Shown here: in pieces, positions 35,910-44,500 of the stretch
Numbering within the stretch: position 1 is the first letter of the stretch
How the letters are laid out: every line of letters begins with the position of its first letter
Source: Porticoccus sp964608185
GTDB lineage: Bacteria; Pseudomonadota; Gammaproteobacteria; Pseudomonadales; Porticoccaceae
Direction of reading: 5' to 3'
Length of the DNA: 55,562 nt
Assembly: GCA_964608185.1 (NCBI GenBank)
Contig: CAZSMR010000003.1
Span: 1-55,562 of the forward strand
Translations under genes and position numbers: made by a program
The notes under the pieces: model-generated
Seen by the model: the letters and a program-made list of their open reading frames with translations, nothing else
The model's database searches: none
Told to the model about the DNA's origin: nothing

Positions 35910-36968
35910 CTAGATTCCTTTGAGTATTACTTTTTCTTCATTATTTTTAGCCTGAGCTATTTTGCCAATAATAAATGCTTTTTCGCCAGTAGCATTAAGT
36001 GTATCTATTGATAGCTGAGCCATTTCATCTGGCACACATATCACCATTCCGATACCGCAGTTAAAAGTTCGGTACATCTCCTTTGGTTCAACGTTACCAT
36101 TTTTTTGTAGCCAGTCGAATACGGGCAACTTATTCCAGCTTGTTGTATCGATCACTGCTTTAGTATTCTTTGGGAGCACCCTAGGTATATTTTCTAGAAG
36201 CCCTCCACCGGTGATATGTGCAAGAGCATTAGTCTTTATATTTTCTTGCCTTATTAAAGACAGGATAGAATCTACATAAATACGGGTAGGGGTCAGTAAA
36301 GCCTCTGCAAGTGGTATACCTTGTATAAGGTCACTTTTTATATCTACTTTAGATACATCAATAATTTTTCTAATTAGAGAATATCCATTGGAGTGAGGTC
36401 CACTTGAAGCAAGTCCAATTAGAGTGTCGCCTTCCTTGGCATTACTTCCATCAATTATTTGAGATTTTTCTACTATACCTACACAAAAACCTGCAAGATC
36501 ATAATCTTTTCCCTGGTACATTCCAGGCATTTCAGCAGTTTCTCCTCCCACGAGCGAACAACCAGCAAGCTTGCAGCCCTTACCTATACCAGAGATTACA
36601 GATGCTGCTATATCAATATTTAGTTTACCGGTCGCATAATAATCTAGAAAAAATAATGGCTCAGCCCCACAAACTAGAAGATCATTGACGCACATCGCAA
36701 CCAGATCCACACCAATTGTATTATGAATATCTAAATCTATAGCGAGTTTTAGTTTAGTCCCAACACCATCTGTTCCCGATGCAAGAACAGGTTCTTTGTA
36801 TCCAGATGGCAGGTTAAATAAAGCACCGAAACCCCCAAGTCTCGATAAAACTTCTGGTCGCCGGGTATCTTTTGCAACGTCCTTTATTCGCTCTACAAGA
36901 GTATTCCCAGCATCTATATCTACACCAGCATCTTTGTAACTTAAAGGAGTGATATTTTGATCGCTCAT
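35910..36968 (-). CDS. purM: Phosphoribosylformylglycinamidine cyclo-ligase PurM
   Basis: PurM closes the imidazole ring in step five of purine synthesis. The 352 residues match E. coli (345). Conserved segments are SYKDAGVDIDAGNTLVERIK at the N-terminus, GFGALFNLPSGYKEPVLASGTDGVGTKLKLA, GVDLVAMCVNDLLVCGAEPLFFLDY and GCSLVGGETAEMPGMY. It heads the purM-purN-DUF3108 unit. The 257 bases upstream are divergent to hda and hold AT-rich promoter-like sequence. Confidence 0.97.
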   Translation of the reverse strand: MSDQNITPLSYKDAGVDIDAGNTLVERIKDVAKDTRRPEVLSRLGGFGALFNLPSGYKEPVLASGTDGVGTKLKLAIDLDIHNTIGVDLVAMCVNDLLVCGAEPLFFLDYYATGKLNIDIAASVISGIGKGCKLAGCSLVGGETAEMPGMYQGKDYDLAGFCVGIVEKSQIIDGSNAKEGDTLIGLASSGPHSNGYSLIRKIIDVSKVDIKSDLIQGIPLAEALLTPTRIYVDSILSLIRQENIKTNALAHITGGGLLENIPRVLPKNTKAVIDTTSWNKLPVFDWLQKNGNVEPKEMYRTFNCGIGMVICVPDEMAQLSIDTLNATGEKAFIIGKIAQAKNNEEKVILKGI

Positions 36969-37145
36969 GGTTTTTATTTACCTTAAATTAGTTGACCATC
37001 CTGACTTCTAATACTTTTTTCTGGCTAGCAGGTTAACAGAAAATCTATTTTATATTAAAAAAATAAGAACTAACATTCAGATAATGCCCCTATCTTCATT
37101 CAACTGATATAATTACCTCATGAATTTTTTTCTTTATACCTAAAT

Positions 37146-37226
37146 ATGAAAATTTCTGGTGAGAAAGAGCGAGTAGAGTCTATACTAGAGAATCAATTTA
37201 TAAATTTTTTATGGCAGGCTAGCTAG
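37146..37226 (+). CDS. Possible 26-residue leader ORF coupled to hda
   Basis: ATG 37146 opens a 26-codon frame (MKISGEKERVESILENQF...) whose TAG overlaps the hda GTG by one base (TAGTG), a spacing typical of translational coupling. I recognise no family. There is no strong ribosome site upstream. It could be a leader peptide, the remnant of a lost upstream gene, or chance. Confidence 0.3.
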   Translation: MKISGEKERVESILENQFINFLWQAS

Positions 37227-37930
37227 TGGCGAAACAGCTTATTTTGAACATTAGCTTGAACGATGACGCAACCTTCGAAAATTATTTGTTACACAAGGGT
37301 AGTGATAATCATACAGCGGTTACAATAATTAAAGAGCAGCTATTTTCTAGCGAGGACCCCTTTTTTTACCTCTGGGGTGCAAATGGTAGCGGTGTTTCGC
37401 ACCTATTGCAGGCTAGCTGTCATAAAGCTTTAGCTCAAAAACTTTCAGCGCAATACTTATCTTTATCTGAATTTTTAGATTATTCTCCTGAAGAGCTGCT
37501 AGGTAATTTAGATTCAGTAACACTAGTTTGCTTGGATAATATACAAGCTGTTTCTGGAAAAATTCGTTGGGAGAAGGAACTATTCAGTTTATACAACCGC
37601 ATACGTGATTCTGGTGGATCTTTGCTGCTTGGCTCAAAATGTTCTGTGCGTGAGTTATCACTTGCATTGCCTGACCTTCAATCGCGGTACTCGTCGTGCT
37701 CTATGTTTCAGCTTTCCTCAGTGGATGATAAATATAAATTAAAGATCCTTCAGTTTCGTGCTTTAAAAAGAGGGATGAAGCTCAATGATGACTTGGCTAA
37801 ATATATAATTGCTAGAGCCTCCAGGGAAATGAGCTCCTTGATTCACTGCCTTGATGTTATTGGGGAGTCTTCGTTGCTGGAGCAGCGTAAGCTCAGTATA
37901 CCTTTTGTGAGGGAAATTTTTAATTGGTGA
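37226..37930 (+). CDS. hda: DnaA regulatory inactivator Hda
   Basis: Hda binds the DNA-loaded sliding clamp and stimulates ATP hydrolysis by DnaA, preventing re-initiation. The 234 residues match E. coli (233). The N-terminal KQLILNISL resembles the clamp-binding motif. The DnaA-like AAA+ domain has a degenerate P-loop, LWGANGSGVSHLLQA, as in other Hda proteins, then LVCLDNIQAVSG (Walker B) and LPDLQSRYSSCSMFQLS. There is no DNA-binding domain IV, which rules out DnaA. The start is GTG 37226; a short upstream frame ends on it. Confidence 0.93.
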   Translation: MAKQLILNISLNDDATFENYLLHKGSDNHTAVTIIKEQLFSSEDPFFYLWGANGSGVSHLLQASCHKALAQKLSAQYLSLSEFLDYSPEELLGNLDSVTLVCLDNIQAVSGKIRWEKELFSLYNRIRDSGGSLLLGSKCSVRELSLALPDLQSRYSSCSMFQLSSVDDKYKLKILQFRALKRGMKLNDDLAKYIIARASREMSSLIHCLDVIGESSLLEQRKLSIPFVREIFNW

Positions 37931-38056
37931 TGATCTCACTGAAGAGCAGTGGCCAGTTTTTCATACAGGTTTCGACGCCTAAAATCTCTATTTATAGCTT
38001 GAGATATCAATTTTACAGATAGGATAAAATGCGATATTAATTTTAATTTTTTTAAT

Positions 38057-38884
38057 CTAAGTCAATCTAAATGTTTCTAGTGATCTAACAAACTCCGCAC
38101 CAGACAGTATAATTATCCAAGCTAAATAAACCCACATGAGAAATATAGGAAATATTGCAAAGACCCCATAAATATTGGTGTAACTAGAGTAGGATATGAC
38201 CGTTCCAAAAACCATTTTGGCTAGCTCAAAAAATATAGAAGTTATTAACCCTCCAATAATTCCATAATATCGAGAAACATTACAGTTAGGGACAGCAATA
38301 AAAATGAAACTAAAGGCTGCCCATGTGAATATTAAAGGAAGTGCCTTAAGGACTAGGCCAGTAAAACTTAAAATATCAATTTCATTTACTAGTAATTGAA
38401 AAGAAACAAAATAAGCATGGATTGCTAAACCAAAACCAAGCAACAGTGGACCTATACTTAGTGCTCCCCAATAGAGAATAAAGCTATATAAGCCTCGTCG
38501 ACATGCTGTATTTCCCCAGATATTGTTAAAGGTCTTTTCTATATTAGAAAGCATTAAATAAGATGTAATTAATAGAACAATAGCCCCTACGATTGATAAT
38601 CCCCGAGCCTGATTTGAAAAATTATTTAAATATCCTTGTATTTCTTTGCCGCTTTGTGGCACAAAGTGGTTAAAAATCAAACCTTGTATTTTATTTTCAA
38701 GACCTTGAAATAAAGGTACTAATGAAAACAATGAAAACATTAAAGTCATCACAGGAACTAGTGCAAACAGGGTCATACACGTTAAGGCTGAAGCACTTTG
38801 GCCGCAGTTATCATCTTTGAAGCGACCAAAGAAATACTTTAAAAACATCACTAGGAGTTTTAACTTGAGCCTTATAAAATGCAT
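38057..38884 (-). CDS. yihY: YihY/virulence factor BrkB-family membrane protein
   Basis: An inner-membrane protein of the YihY family (once called RNase BN, which was not upheld); function unclear. The 275 residues contain about six membrane segments. Family stretches are SASALTCMTLFALVPVMTLMFSLFSLVP, GAIVLLITSYLMLSNIEKTFNNIWG and YTNIYGVFAIFPIFLMWVYLAWIIILSGAEF. ATG 38884 is chosen because GAGGAG lies five bases upstream; a start 12 codons earlier (38920) has no ribosome site. It is convergent with hda and divergent from arsC. Confidence 0.9.
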   Translation of the reverse strand: MHFIRLKLKLLVMFLKYFFGRFKDDNCGQSASALTCMTLFALVPVMTLMFSLFSLVPLFQGLENKIQGLIFNHFVPQSGKEIQGYLNNFSNQARGLSIVGAIVLLITSYLMLSNIEKTFNNIWGNTACRRGLYSFILYWGALSIGPLLLGFGLAIHAYFVSFQLLVNEIDILSFTGLVLKALPLIFTWAAFSFIFIAVPNCNVSRYYGIIGGLITSIFFELAKMVFGTVISYSSYTNIYGVFAIFPIFLMWVYLAWIIILSGAEFVRSLETFRLT

Positions 38885-38987
38885 ATTTCTCCTCTTATAT
38901 GTAAACCTAACTAGCCTCAATGACTGGTTTTCAGCTAAAATGTGTTCTATGTAAATTTAATTATACAAGGGATTCTTTTCAAAAAGC

Positions 38988-39332
38988 ATGATTAGTATCT
39001 ATCATAATCCACGTTGCTCTAAGTCCAGACAAGCTCTAGCTATTTTAGAGAGAATGCAAGTGCCCATAAATATTTTACTGTATCTTGAGACTCCCCCCAC
39101 TGCGGCAGTTTTGGCAGAAATTCTACTTAAGCTTGATATTTCGGCACGAGAACTGTTAAGAACAGGTGAGAATGCCTATAAAGAAAAAAATTTATCAGAT
39201 TATAAAAAAACAGAACGACAGATCATAGATGCTATGGTCTCTAACCCAAAGCTGATCGAGCGGCCTATAGTTATAAACGGAAGTAAAGCAATTATTGGGC
39301 GTCCACCCGAAAAAGTATTGGAGATATTTTAA
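38988..39332 (+). CDS. arsC: Arsenate reductase ArsC (glutaredoxin-dependent family)
   Basis: A small thioredoxin-fold protein of the ArsC family that reduces arsenate with glutathione and glutaredoxin; some members have other redox roles. The 114 residues fit the chromosomal ArsC subfamily. Catalytic Cys10 is in IYHNPRCSKSRQALAIL, and IERPIVINGSKAIIGRPPEKVLEIF is the conserved C-terminus with the Arg in the active site. No arsenite exporter is nearby. The stop overlaps the wrbA start by one base (TAATG), so the two are coupled, as in the Pseudomonas arrangement I recall. Confidence 0.92.
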   Translation: MISIYHNPRCSKSRQALAILERMQVPINILLYLETPPTAAVLAEILLKLDISARELLRTGENAYKEKNLSDYKKTERQIIDAMVSNPKLIERPIVINGSKAIIGRPPEKVLEIF

Positions 39333-39925
39333 TGCCTTACATTACAGTTCTTTATTATTCTCAATCTGGCAGTACGAAAAAAATGGCTGAAAAGATAGCA
39401 AATGGAGTAGAACAAGCTGGGTTAGAAGCAAAAATTAGAACAGTCCCGCCTGTTTCTTCTGTTTGTGAAAGTACTGAATCTGATATTCCTGAGGATGGAC
39501 ACCTCTATTGCACCCAGGAAGAACTAAGAAATAGTGATGGTTTAATAATTGGAAGCCCAACCCGTTTTGGAAATATGGCTGCTCCGCTTAAGTACTTTTT
39601 GGATATGACAGGCGATATTTGGTTGAACGGAGATTTGATTGGTAAACCAGCTGGAGTATTCACCTCCACTGGCTCACTTCATGGCGGTCAAGAAACTACA
39701 CTCTTAACTATGATGTTACCGCTAATGCATCAAGGTATGATAATAGCTGGAATACCGTATAGCGAGAAAGCTCTTCATGACACTAAAAGGGGAGGAACCC
39801 CTTATGGTGCTTCCTGCCAAACAGGAAAAGACTTCGATGGTATTACTTCTGATGAGTCTGAGTTATGTGTTGCCCTTGGTAGAAGGATTTCAAATCTAGC
39901 ACAACTATTGGTAGGCAAAACCTAA
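39332..39925 (+). CDS. wrbA: NAD(P)H:quinone oxidoreductase WrbA
   Basis: A flavodoxin-like FMN enzyme that reduces quinones by two electrons and protects against redox cycling. The 197 residues match E. coli (198). The FMN phosphate loop is YYSQSGSTKKMAEKIA (about residues 7-22), and GSPTRFGNMAAPLKYFLDMTGDIW plus FTSTGSLHGGQETTLLTMM form the flavin site. The C-terminus carries GTPYGASCQTG. It is coupled to arsC and followed by the DUF2069 and sppA genes. Confidence 0.95.
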   Translation: MPYITVLYYSQSGSTKKMAEKIANGVEQAGLEAKIRTVPPVSSVCESTESDIPEDGHLYCTQEELRNSDGLIIGSPTRFGNMAAPLKYFLDMTGDIWLNGDLIGKPAGVFTSTGSLHGGQETTLLTMMLPLMHQGMIIAGIPYSEKALHDTKRGGTPYGASCQTGKDFDGITSDESELCVALGRRISNLAQLLVGKT

Positions 39926-39943
39926 ATTGAGAACAATTAAGAT

Positions 39944-40315
39944 ATGAAAGTTATTGCTGGTCTAGATAAGAAACTAAAAATATGTCGAAAATGCACCTGG
40001 GGAAGCGTATTAATTTTCGTTGTCATCTTGCTTCTAAATGGTTACGCGCGATCGAATCCTTTTACTATCACTTTTTTTACATTATTACCCATCGGTATTC
40101 TATTGCCCGGATTGTATAAAGAAAAATATAAAACTATTTCAATGTTATGTTTTGTGACGTTATTATATTTTATTGTTGCAGTGAATAATTTTTTTTCCCC
40201 AAGCTCTAACATTCTGGATATATTAGAAATACTCGTATTAGTAGTAATTTTTAGCGTTGCTATGATGCACAGTAGGTGGAAGCAATACTCACTTTATCAG
40301 GATAACCCTAAATGA
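39944..40315 (+). CDS. DUF2069-family integral membrane protein
   Basis: A 123-residue membrane protein of unknown function that resembles DUF2069, typically found next to wrbA. Four hydrophobic segments are visible: about residues 20-36, 43-60, 64-82 and 89-107. LLLNGYARSNPFTITFFTLLPIGILLPGLY is the family core. It ends in MHSRWKQYSLYQ. It starts 18 bases after wrbA and overlaps sppA by four bases (ATGA), so all three are likely one transcript. Confidence 0.8.
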   Translation: MKVIAGLDKKLKICRKCTWGSVLIFVVILLLNGYARSNPFTITFFTLLPIGILLPGLYKEKYKTISMLCFVTLLYFIVAVNNFFSPSSNILDILEILVLVVIFSVAMMHSRWKQYSLYQDNPK

Positions 40316-42150
40316 AATTAATTAGCGCACTCAAAAATTTTATCAAAGGTTTGATCGCTACGATGCAAGGGTTATTTTATTTATCTATAGTAGGTTTGAT
40401 TGCTCTCGCTATAGTGGTTTCTTTGGGGAACAGCATCCAGTCTTTACCAGATAGAGCTGCTTTAAAAATATCTCCTAGTGGCATTTTGGTCGATCAAAAA
40501 ACTTTTATTTCCCCAGTTAAAAAGCTTATAGAAAAAAGTGCTGATGAAACTGAAACGTTACTCTTTGAGTTGATCAAAACAATTGATCATGCTGCAAACG
40601 ATAAGCGTATTACTAATTTAGTTCTTGAACTAGATTATCTGAACGCAGGAAGCATAAGTAAGATGGAAGAATTAGGCGAAGCTCTTTTACGTTTCAAATC
40701 TTCTGGAAAGCCTATCATTGCCATCGGAGATAGCTTCAATCAAGATCAGTATTTTTTGGCAAGCTATGCTGATGAAATTCATCTTAATCCCATGGGCTCT
40801 GTAATATTAGAGGGCTACGGCAGATATACTAGTTATTTGAAAGAGGCTTTAGATCGACTACGAATCAATATCAATGTTTTTCGTGTAGGCGCCTATAAAG
40901 ATGCCATAGAGCCATTCACGCGCAACAATATGTCTGAAAAATCTCAGGAGCATACATCAATATGGGTAAATGAATTATGGCTCGCCTATACAACTAGAGT
41001 TGAGAGTCTTCGAGGTTTACGCAAAGATTCGATAAATGAATATTCAAAAAATCTAGGAAAAAAATTGATAGAGAATGGCGGTAACGCGGCACAACTTGCT
41101 CTAAATATGAATCTTGTAGATAAAATTTCTAATAGGCAAGAAATCATGGATCATCTTATTTCGTTATCTGGTTTGGCGGACGATGGGGGTTATCAATCTA
41201 TAGATACGTCAACTTATTTTAGCCACATCAAGCAACAGCTAGAACTTTCGAGCACGCAAAAAAATATTGATCAAATTGCTCTAATAATAGCAAAAGGTGC
41301 TATCGATCAGGGTGACCAGCCTAATGGAAAAATTGGTAGTGAGAGTATATCTCAACTATTAAAAAAAGCTCAACAAGACGACAAGATAAAGGCTGTAGTA
41401 TTGAGAATAGATAGTCCTGGAGGCGGCGCTTTTGCCTCAGAAATTATTCGTCAAGAAATACTAACTTTGAAAGATTCAGGAAAACCAGTAATTGTTTCTA
41501 TGGGCTCAGTTGCAGCCTCTGGGGGTTATTGGATATCTATGGGAGCAACTGAGATCTGGGCTACGCCAACAACGATTACTGGCTCTATCGGTGTTTTTGG
41601 AGTCATTCCTACATTTGAGAATACTTTGAAAAGTATAGGTATTAATAGTGATGGAATAGGAACTACATCCTTGTCTGATATCTATCAGCTTTCAAGACCA
41701 ATGTCCGAACATGCTAAGCAAATTATTCAATCTGGGGTCGATCATACATACAGTAAGTTTTTAAATATTGTTGCTGAAGCAAGAAATACTAGTATTGAAC
41801 AAGTATCTCTTATGGCGCAAGGTCGAGTTTGGTCAGGAGTTAAAGCGTTAGAGCTAGGCTTGGTTGACAAACTAGGAGGTCTTAACGAGTCGCTAGCTGC
41901 TGCGGCAAGAGCCGTTAACATTACTGATTATGAGGTATTGGAGCTAGTTCGCCCCTTAAGTTTAAGTGAGAAAATTTTATATCAAATAGGTGATGTTAAA
42001 GTAGAATTTATAAAGGTTTTTCTTCCTCAAAAGTCTAATTCTTGGAGCATTAAAGAAAAACTTAATGAGCTTTATGCAGGTCTTAGTATACTTACAGAAT
42101 TAAACGATCCTAGGGGAATATACCTTAGTTGCTTTGAGTGCAGTAAATAG
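40312..42150 (+). CDS. sppA: Signal peptide peptidase SppA (67 kDa type)
   Basis: SppA is a membrane-bound Ser/Lys protease of family S49 that removes left-over signal peptides. The 612 residues match the long E. coli form (618). An N-terminal membrane anchor covers about residues 17-40. The catalytic Lys196 is in FRVGAYKDAIEPFTR of the first half, and the nucleophile Ser403 is in MGSVAASGGYWISMGA of the second half. TPTTITGSIGVFGVIP and VWSGVKALELGLVDKLGGL are also conserved. ATG 40312 overlaps the upstream DUF2069 stop. Confidence 0.95.
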   Translation: MKLISALKNFIKGLIATMQGLFYLSIVGLIALAIVVSLGNSIQSLPDRAALKISPSGILVDQKTFISPVKKLIEKSADETETLLFELIKTIDHAANDKRITNLVLELDYLNAGSISKMEELGEALLRFKSSGKPIIAIGDSFNQDQYFLASYADEIHLNPMGSVILEGYGRYTSYLKEALDRLRININVFRVGAYKDAIEPFTRNNMSEKSQEHTSIWVNELWLAYTTRVESLRGLRKDSINEYSKNLGKKLIENGGNAAQLALNMNLVDKISNRQEIMDHLISLSGLADDGGYQSIDTSTYFSHIKQQLELSSTQKNIDQIALIIAKGAIDQGDQPNGKIGSESISQLLKKAQQDDKIKAVVLRIDSPGGGAFASEIIRQEILTLKDSGKPVIVSMGSVAASGGYWISMGATEIWATPTTITGSIGVFGVIPTFENTLKSIGINSDGIGTTSLSDIYQLSRPMSEHAKQIIQSGVDHTYSKFLNIVAEARNTSIEQVSLMAQGRVWSGVKALELGLVDKLGGLNESLAAAARAVNITDYEVLELVRPLSLSEKILYQIGDVKVEFIKVFLPQKSNSWSIKEKLNELYAGLSILTELNDPRGIYLSCFECSK

Positions 42151-42182
42151 CCAAACGAAAATTATGCCCTTATAGCGCATCT

Positions 42183-42506
42183 TTATCGTTCTAGATGCTC
42201 AAGCTTTCCAGTAACACCATCCCATTCTTTTGCATCAGGAGCAGGAGTTTTTGCTTCAGTTATATTGGGCCATATCTCTGCTAGTTCCGAATTGAGATCT
42301 AGGTAGACTTTCTGATCTTCTGGTAGCTCATCTTCAGAAAATATAGCTTCTGCAGGACATTCTGGCTCACATAAAGCACAGTCAATGCATTCATCTGGAT
42401 GAATGACTAAAAAATTAGGCCCCTCATAAAAACAATCTACCGGGCAAACTTCCACACAATCCGTATATTTACATTTGATGCAGTTTTCGCCTACTACAAA
42501 TGGCAT
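42183..42506 (-). CDS. fdxA: 7Fe ferredoxin FdxA
   Basis: A 107-residue ferredoxin of the [3Fe-4S][4Fe-4S] type, an electron carrier in the cytoplasm. The N-terminus reads PFVVGENCIKCKYTDCVEVCPVDCFYEGPNFLVIHPDECIDCALCEPECPAEAI, shown here as the two cluster motifs C-x6-C-x3-CP and C-x2-C-x2-C-x3-CP. The length and C-terminal tail match the Azotobacter-like FdxA family. It is a single gene convergent with sppA and divergent from recA. Possible partners include the Rsx complex in this window, but that is inference. Confidence 0.95.
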   Translation of the reverse strand: MPFVVGENCIKCKYTDCVEVCPVDCFYEGPNFLVIHPDECIDCALCEPECPAEAIFSEDELPEDQKVYLDLNSELAEIWPNITEAKTPAPDAKEWDGVTGKLEHLER

Positions 42507-42547
42507 TTTTCTCTTCTCCGTAAACCTGATACCCTGATCTGCTCGGC

Positions 42548-42553
42548 ATTATA
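42548..42553 (-). promoter_or_regulatory. Probable -10 element of fdxA
   Basis: The minus strand carries a perfect TATAAT about 42 bases before the fdxA start. No good -35 is present at 16-18 bases. Confidence 0.4.
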
Positions 42554-42647
42554 CAGAAATCGTAGCTATCAATTAAACAATATCTGTACTATTAGAAAAA
42601 ATTTAGCTTATTTTTTCATATTAAAAATATGTTAGCATATTTAAAAG

Positions 42648-42671
42648 CTATATCAAAATAAATTGATATAG
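42648..42671. repeat. AT-rich inverted repeat upstream of recA
   Basis: CTATATCA and TGATATAG are exact reverse complements around an 8-base spacer. With G-T pairing the stem extends five bases outwards through AAAAG and TTTTT. Confidence 0.6.
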
Positions 42672-42719
42672 TTTTTAATAGCTATAAGTAAGGATATGGC
42701 ACTTAATAATCACAGAAGT

Positions 42720-42757
42720 ATTTTAAAGTACTGTATGACTATACAGTACTTTAAAAT
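42720..42757. promoter_or_regulatory. LexA (SOS) box of recA in a 38-bp perfect dyad
   Basis: The core TACTGT-ATGACTAT-ACAGTA (42729-42748) matches the LexA consensus in both half-sites. The symmetry continues outwards, giving 15-base perfect arms around an 8-base centre. It lies 18 bases before the recA -10. Confidence 0.9.
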
Positions 42758-42774
42758 TAGGTTAAGCTATTATA

Positions 42775-42780
42775 TATAAT
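42775..42780 (+). promoter_or_regulatory. -10 element of recA
   Basis: A perfect TATAAT 42 bases before the recA ATG, just downstream of the LexA dyad. The -35 position falls at the edge of the dyad (TAAAAT), so LexA would block polymerase. Confidence 0.5.
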
Positions 42781-42822
42781 ACTTAAAATAAATTGATATT
42801 GAAGAGTTAAGAGGAAGAAATT

Positions 42823-43878
42823 ATGGAACCCAATAAAGAAAAAGCTCTGCAGGCAGCCCTATCTCAAATTGAAAGACAATTTGGCAAAGGTACAGTTATG
42901 CGAATGGGAGACAAAGAACACCAAGCTGTACCAGCAATCTCTACTGGCTCATTAGGTTTGGATGTTGCGCTTGGAATAGGCGGACTACCTAAAGGTAGAG
43001 TGGTTGAGATATATGGTCCGGAATCGTCAGGTAAAACTACATTGACACTACAAGTTATTGCTGAGGCCCAAAAGGCGGGCGGAACATGTGCCTTTGTTGA
43101 TGCAGAGCACGCGCTAGATCCTATATATGCAGAAAAACTTGGGGTTCAGGTTGATGATCTTTTTGTTTCACAGCCGGATACGGGTGAACAAGCTCTTGAA
43201 ATTACAGATATGCTGGTGAGATCAGGTACTATCGATGTACTCGTAATTGACTCAGTAGCTGCATTGACTCCTAGGGCCGAAATCGAAGGAGAAATGGGCG
43301 ATCATCACGTTGGATTGCAGGCAAGATTAATGTCACAAGCATTAAGAAAATTGACTGGAAATATAAAAAATGCAAATTGTTTAGTCATATTTATTAATCA
43401 AATTCGTATGAAAATAGGTGTGATGTTTGGAAATCCAGAAACTACAACAGGTGGTAATGCACTAAAATTTTATTCATCGGTTCGCTTAGATATTCGTCGA
43501 ATTGGTGCAGTGAAGGAAGGCGATGAAATCATTGGAAATGAAACTAGGGTCAAGGTGGTTAAAAATAAAATAGCGCCTCCTTTTAAAAAATGTGAATTCC
43601 AAATTCTCTACGGTCAGGGAATCAACCAACTAGGTGAAGTGGTCGATCTAGGCGTGCAGTGTGGCCTAGTCGAAAAAGCGGGTTCATGGTACGCATATAA
43701 GGGTGATAAAATTGGACAAGGAAAAACAAACGCTTGTGAATATTTGCGTGAGAATCCTGCCGTAGCAAATGAAATTGAAGAGCAAATTAGAGCTCAGCTA
43801 ATGCCAGTAGCTGAAAAGAAAAGTGCCGCTCAAAAGACCAATATTGAAAGTGATGAAGAAGCAGAAATTATAAAGTAG
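42823..43878 (+). CDS. recA: Recombinase RecA
   Basis: RecA forms the filament for homologous recombination and the co-protease that triggers LexA cleavage. The 351 residues match E. coli (353). Walker A GPESSGKT is at residues 65-72, followed by VLVIDSVAALTPRAEIEGEMGDHHVGLQARLMSQALRKLT, shown as the L1 region, and FINQIRMKIGVMFGNPETTTGGNALKF, which includes L2. The C-terminus is acidic. GAGGAAG upstream supports ATG 42823. It is under a LexA box and ends at a strong terminator before recX. Confidence 0.98.
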   Translation: MEPNKEKALQAALSQIERQFGKGTVMRMGDKEHQAVPAISTGSLGLDVALGIGGLPKGRVVEIYGPESSGKTTLTLQVIAEAQKAGGTCAFVDAEHALDPIYAEKLGVQVDDLFVSQPDTGEQALEITDMLVRSGTIDVLVIDSVAALTPRAEIEGEMGDHHVGLQARLMSQALRKLTGNIKNANCLVIFINQIRMKIGVMFGNPETTTGGNALKFYSSVRLDIRRIGAVKEGDEIIGNETRVKVVKNKIAPPFKKCEFQILYGQGINQLGEVVDLGVQCGLVEKAGSWYAYKGDKIGQGKTNACEYLRENPAVANEIEEQIRAQLMPVAEKKSAAQKTNIESDEEAEIIK

Positions 43879-43905
43879 GAGCACTCGCAATTTATAAGTT
43901 AGTAT

Positions 43906-43941
43906 AAAAAAACCGCTCTTTTCTAAAAGTGCGGTTTTTTT
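43906..43941 (+). terminator. Rho-independent terminator after recA
   Basis: AACCGC (43911-43916) pairs with GCGGTT (43931-43936), with an inner CTTTT/AAAAG stem. An A-run precedes and a T-run follows, so it could work in both directions. It separates recA from recX, leaving recX to read-through. Confidence 0.85.
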
Positions 43942-44010
43942 ATGAAGAGTTATTAATTTATAGATAATACATAACATAGAAATTTTTAAACAATACATGC
44001 TGATAGACTT

Positions 44011-44469
44011 ATGAAAAGTTCAATAAAAAAAGAACTATTAATTAAGATTAAATATAGGGCCATGACGTTGCTTGCAAGAAGAGAACATTCTTTTTTAAAC
44101 CTTTCAGACAAACTAATTTGTATATTTCCAGACGAATCGAAGCAGGTTTATGAGATTGTGTTGGAGCTAAAGAAAAAAAACCTTCAGTCTGACCTTAGGT
44201 TTGCTGAGATGATAACTACAGTTAGAATAAGAAAATGTTATGGTCAAAATCGTATTAAAGCTGAACTTAAGAGCCATAAAATTGATAATGATATAATTGA
44301 ACTAAGCTTAACTAAGTGTGATGCAGATTGGGTTAAAATTGCAAAAAAAGCTCTTTTTAAAAAGTATGGCCTCAGTTCCTGCGACGAATTTAATGATAAA
44401 ATAAAAAGAAGTAATTTTTTAAAATACCGCGGGTTTACAACAGAGCAGATAACTGAATGCTTTAAATAG
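44011..44469 (+). CDS. recX: Regulatory protein RecX
   Basis: RecX binds and restrains RecA filaments. The 152 residues (166 in E. coli) show the three-helix repeats of the family: ALTLLARREHS-like MTLLARREHSFLNLSDKL near the N-terminus, then LQSDLRFAEMITTVRIRKCYGQNRIKAEL, and a third repeat ending NFLKYRGFTTEQITECF. It lies 132 bases after recA, beyond the recA terminator, the arrangement also seen in E. coli. Codon use is very AT-rich. Confidence 0.92.
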   Translation: MKSSIKKELLIKIKYRAMTLLARREHSFLNLSDKLICIFPDESKQVYEIVLELKKKNLQSDLRFAEMITTVRIRKCYGQNRIKAELKSHKIDNDIIELSLTKCDADWVKIAKKALFKKYGLSSCDEFNDKIKRSNFLKYRGFTTEQITECFK

Positions 44470-44500
44470 GGGGGGTAGGGTTATCAAACTAAGTACCTTT

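Larger units (their letters stand above)
42507..42822. other. 316-base fdxA-recA intergenic regulatory region
   Basis: No gene is visible here. It contains a -10 for fdxA (42548-42553, minus), an AT-rich dyad (42648-42671), a 15-base direct repeat (42655-42669 and 42785-42799), the recA LexA site and the recA -10. Confidence 0.8.
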
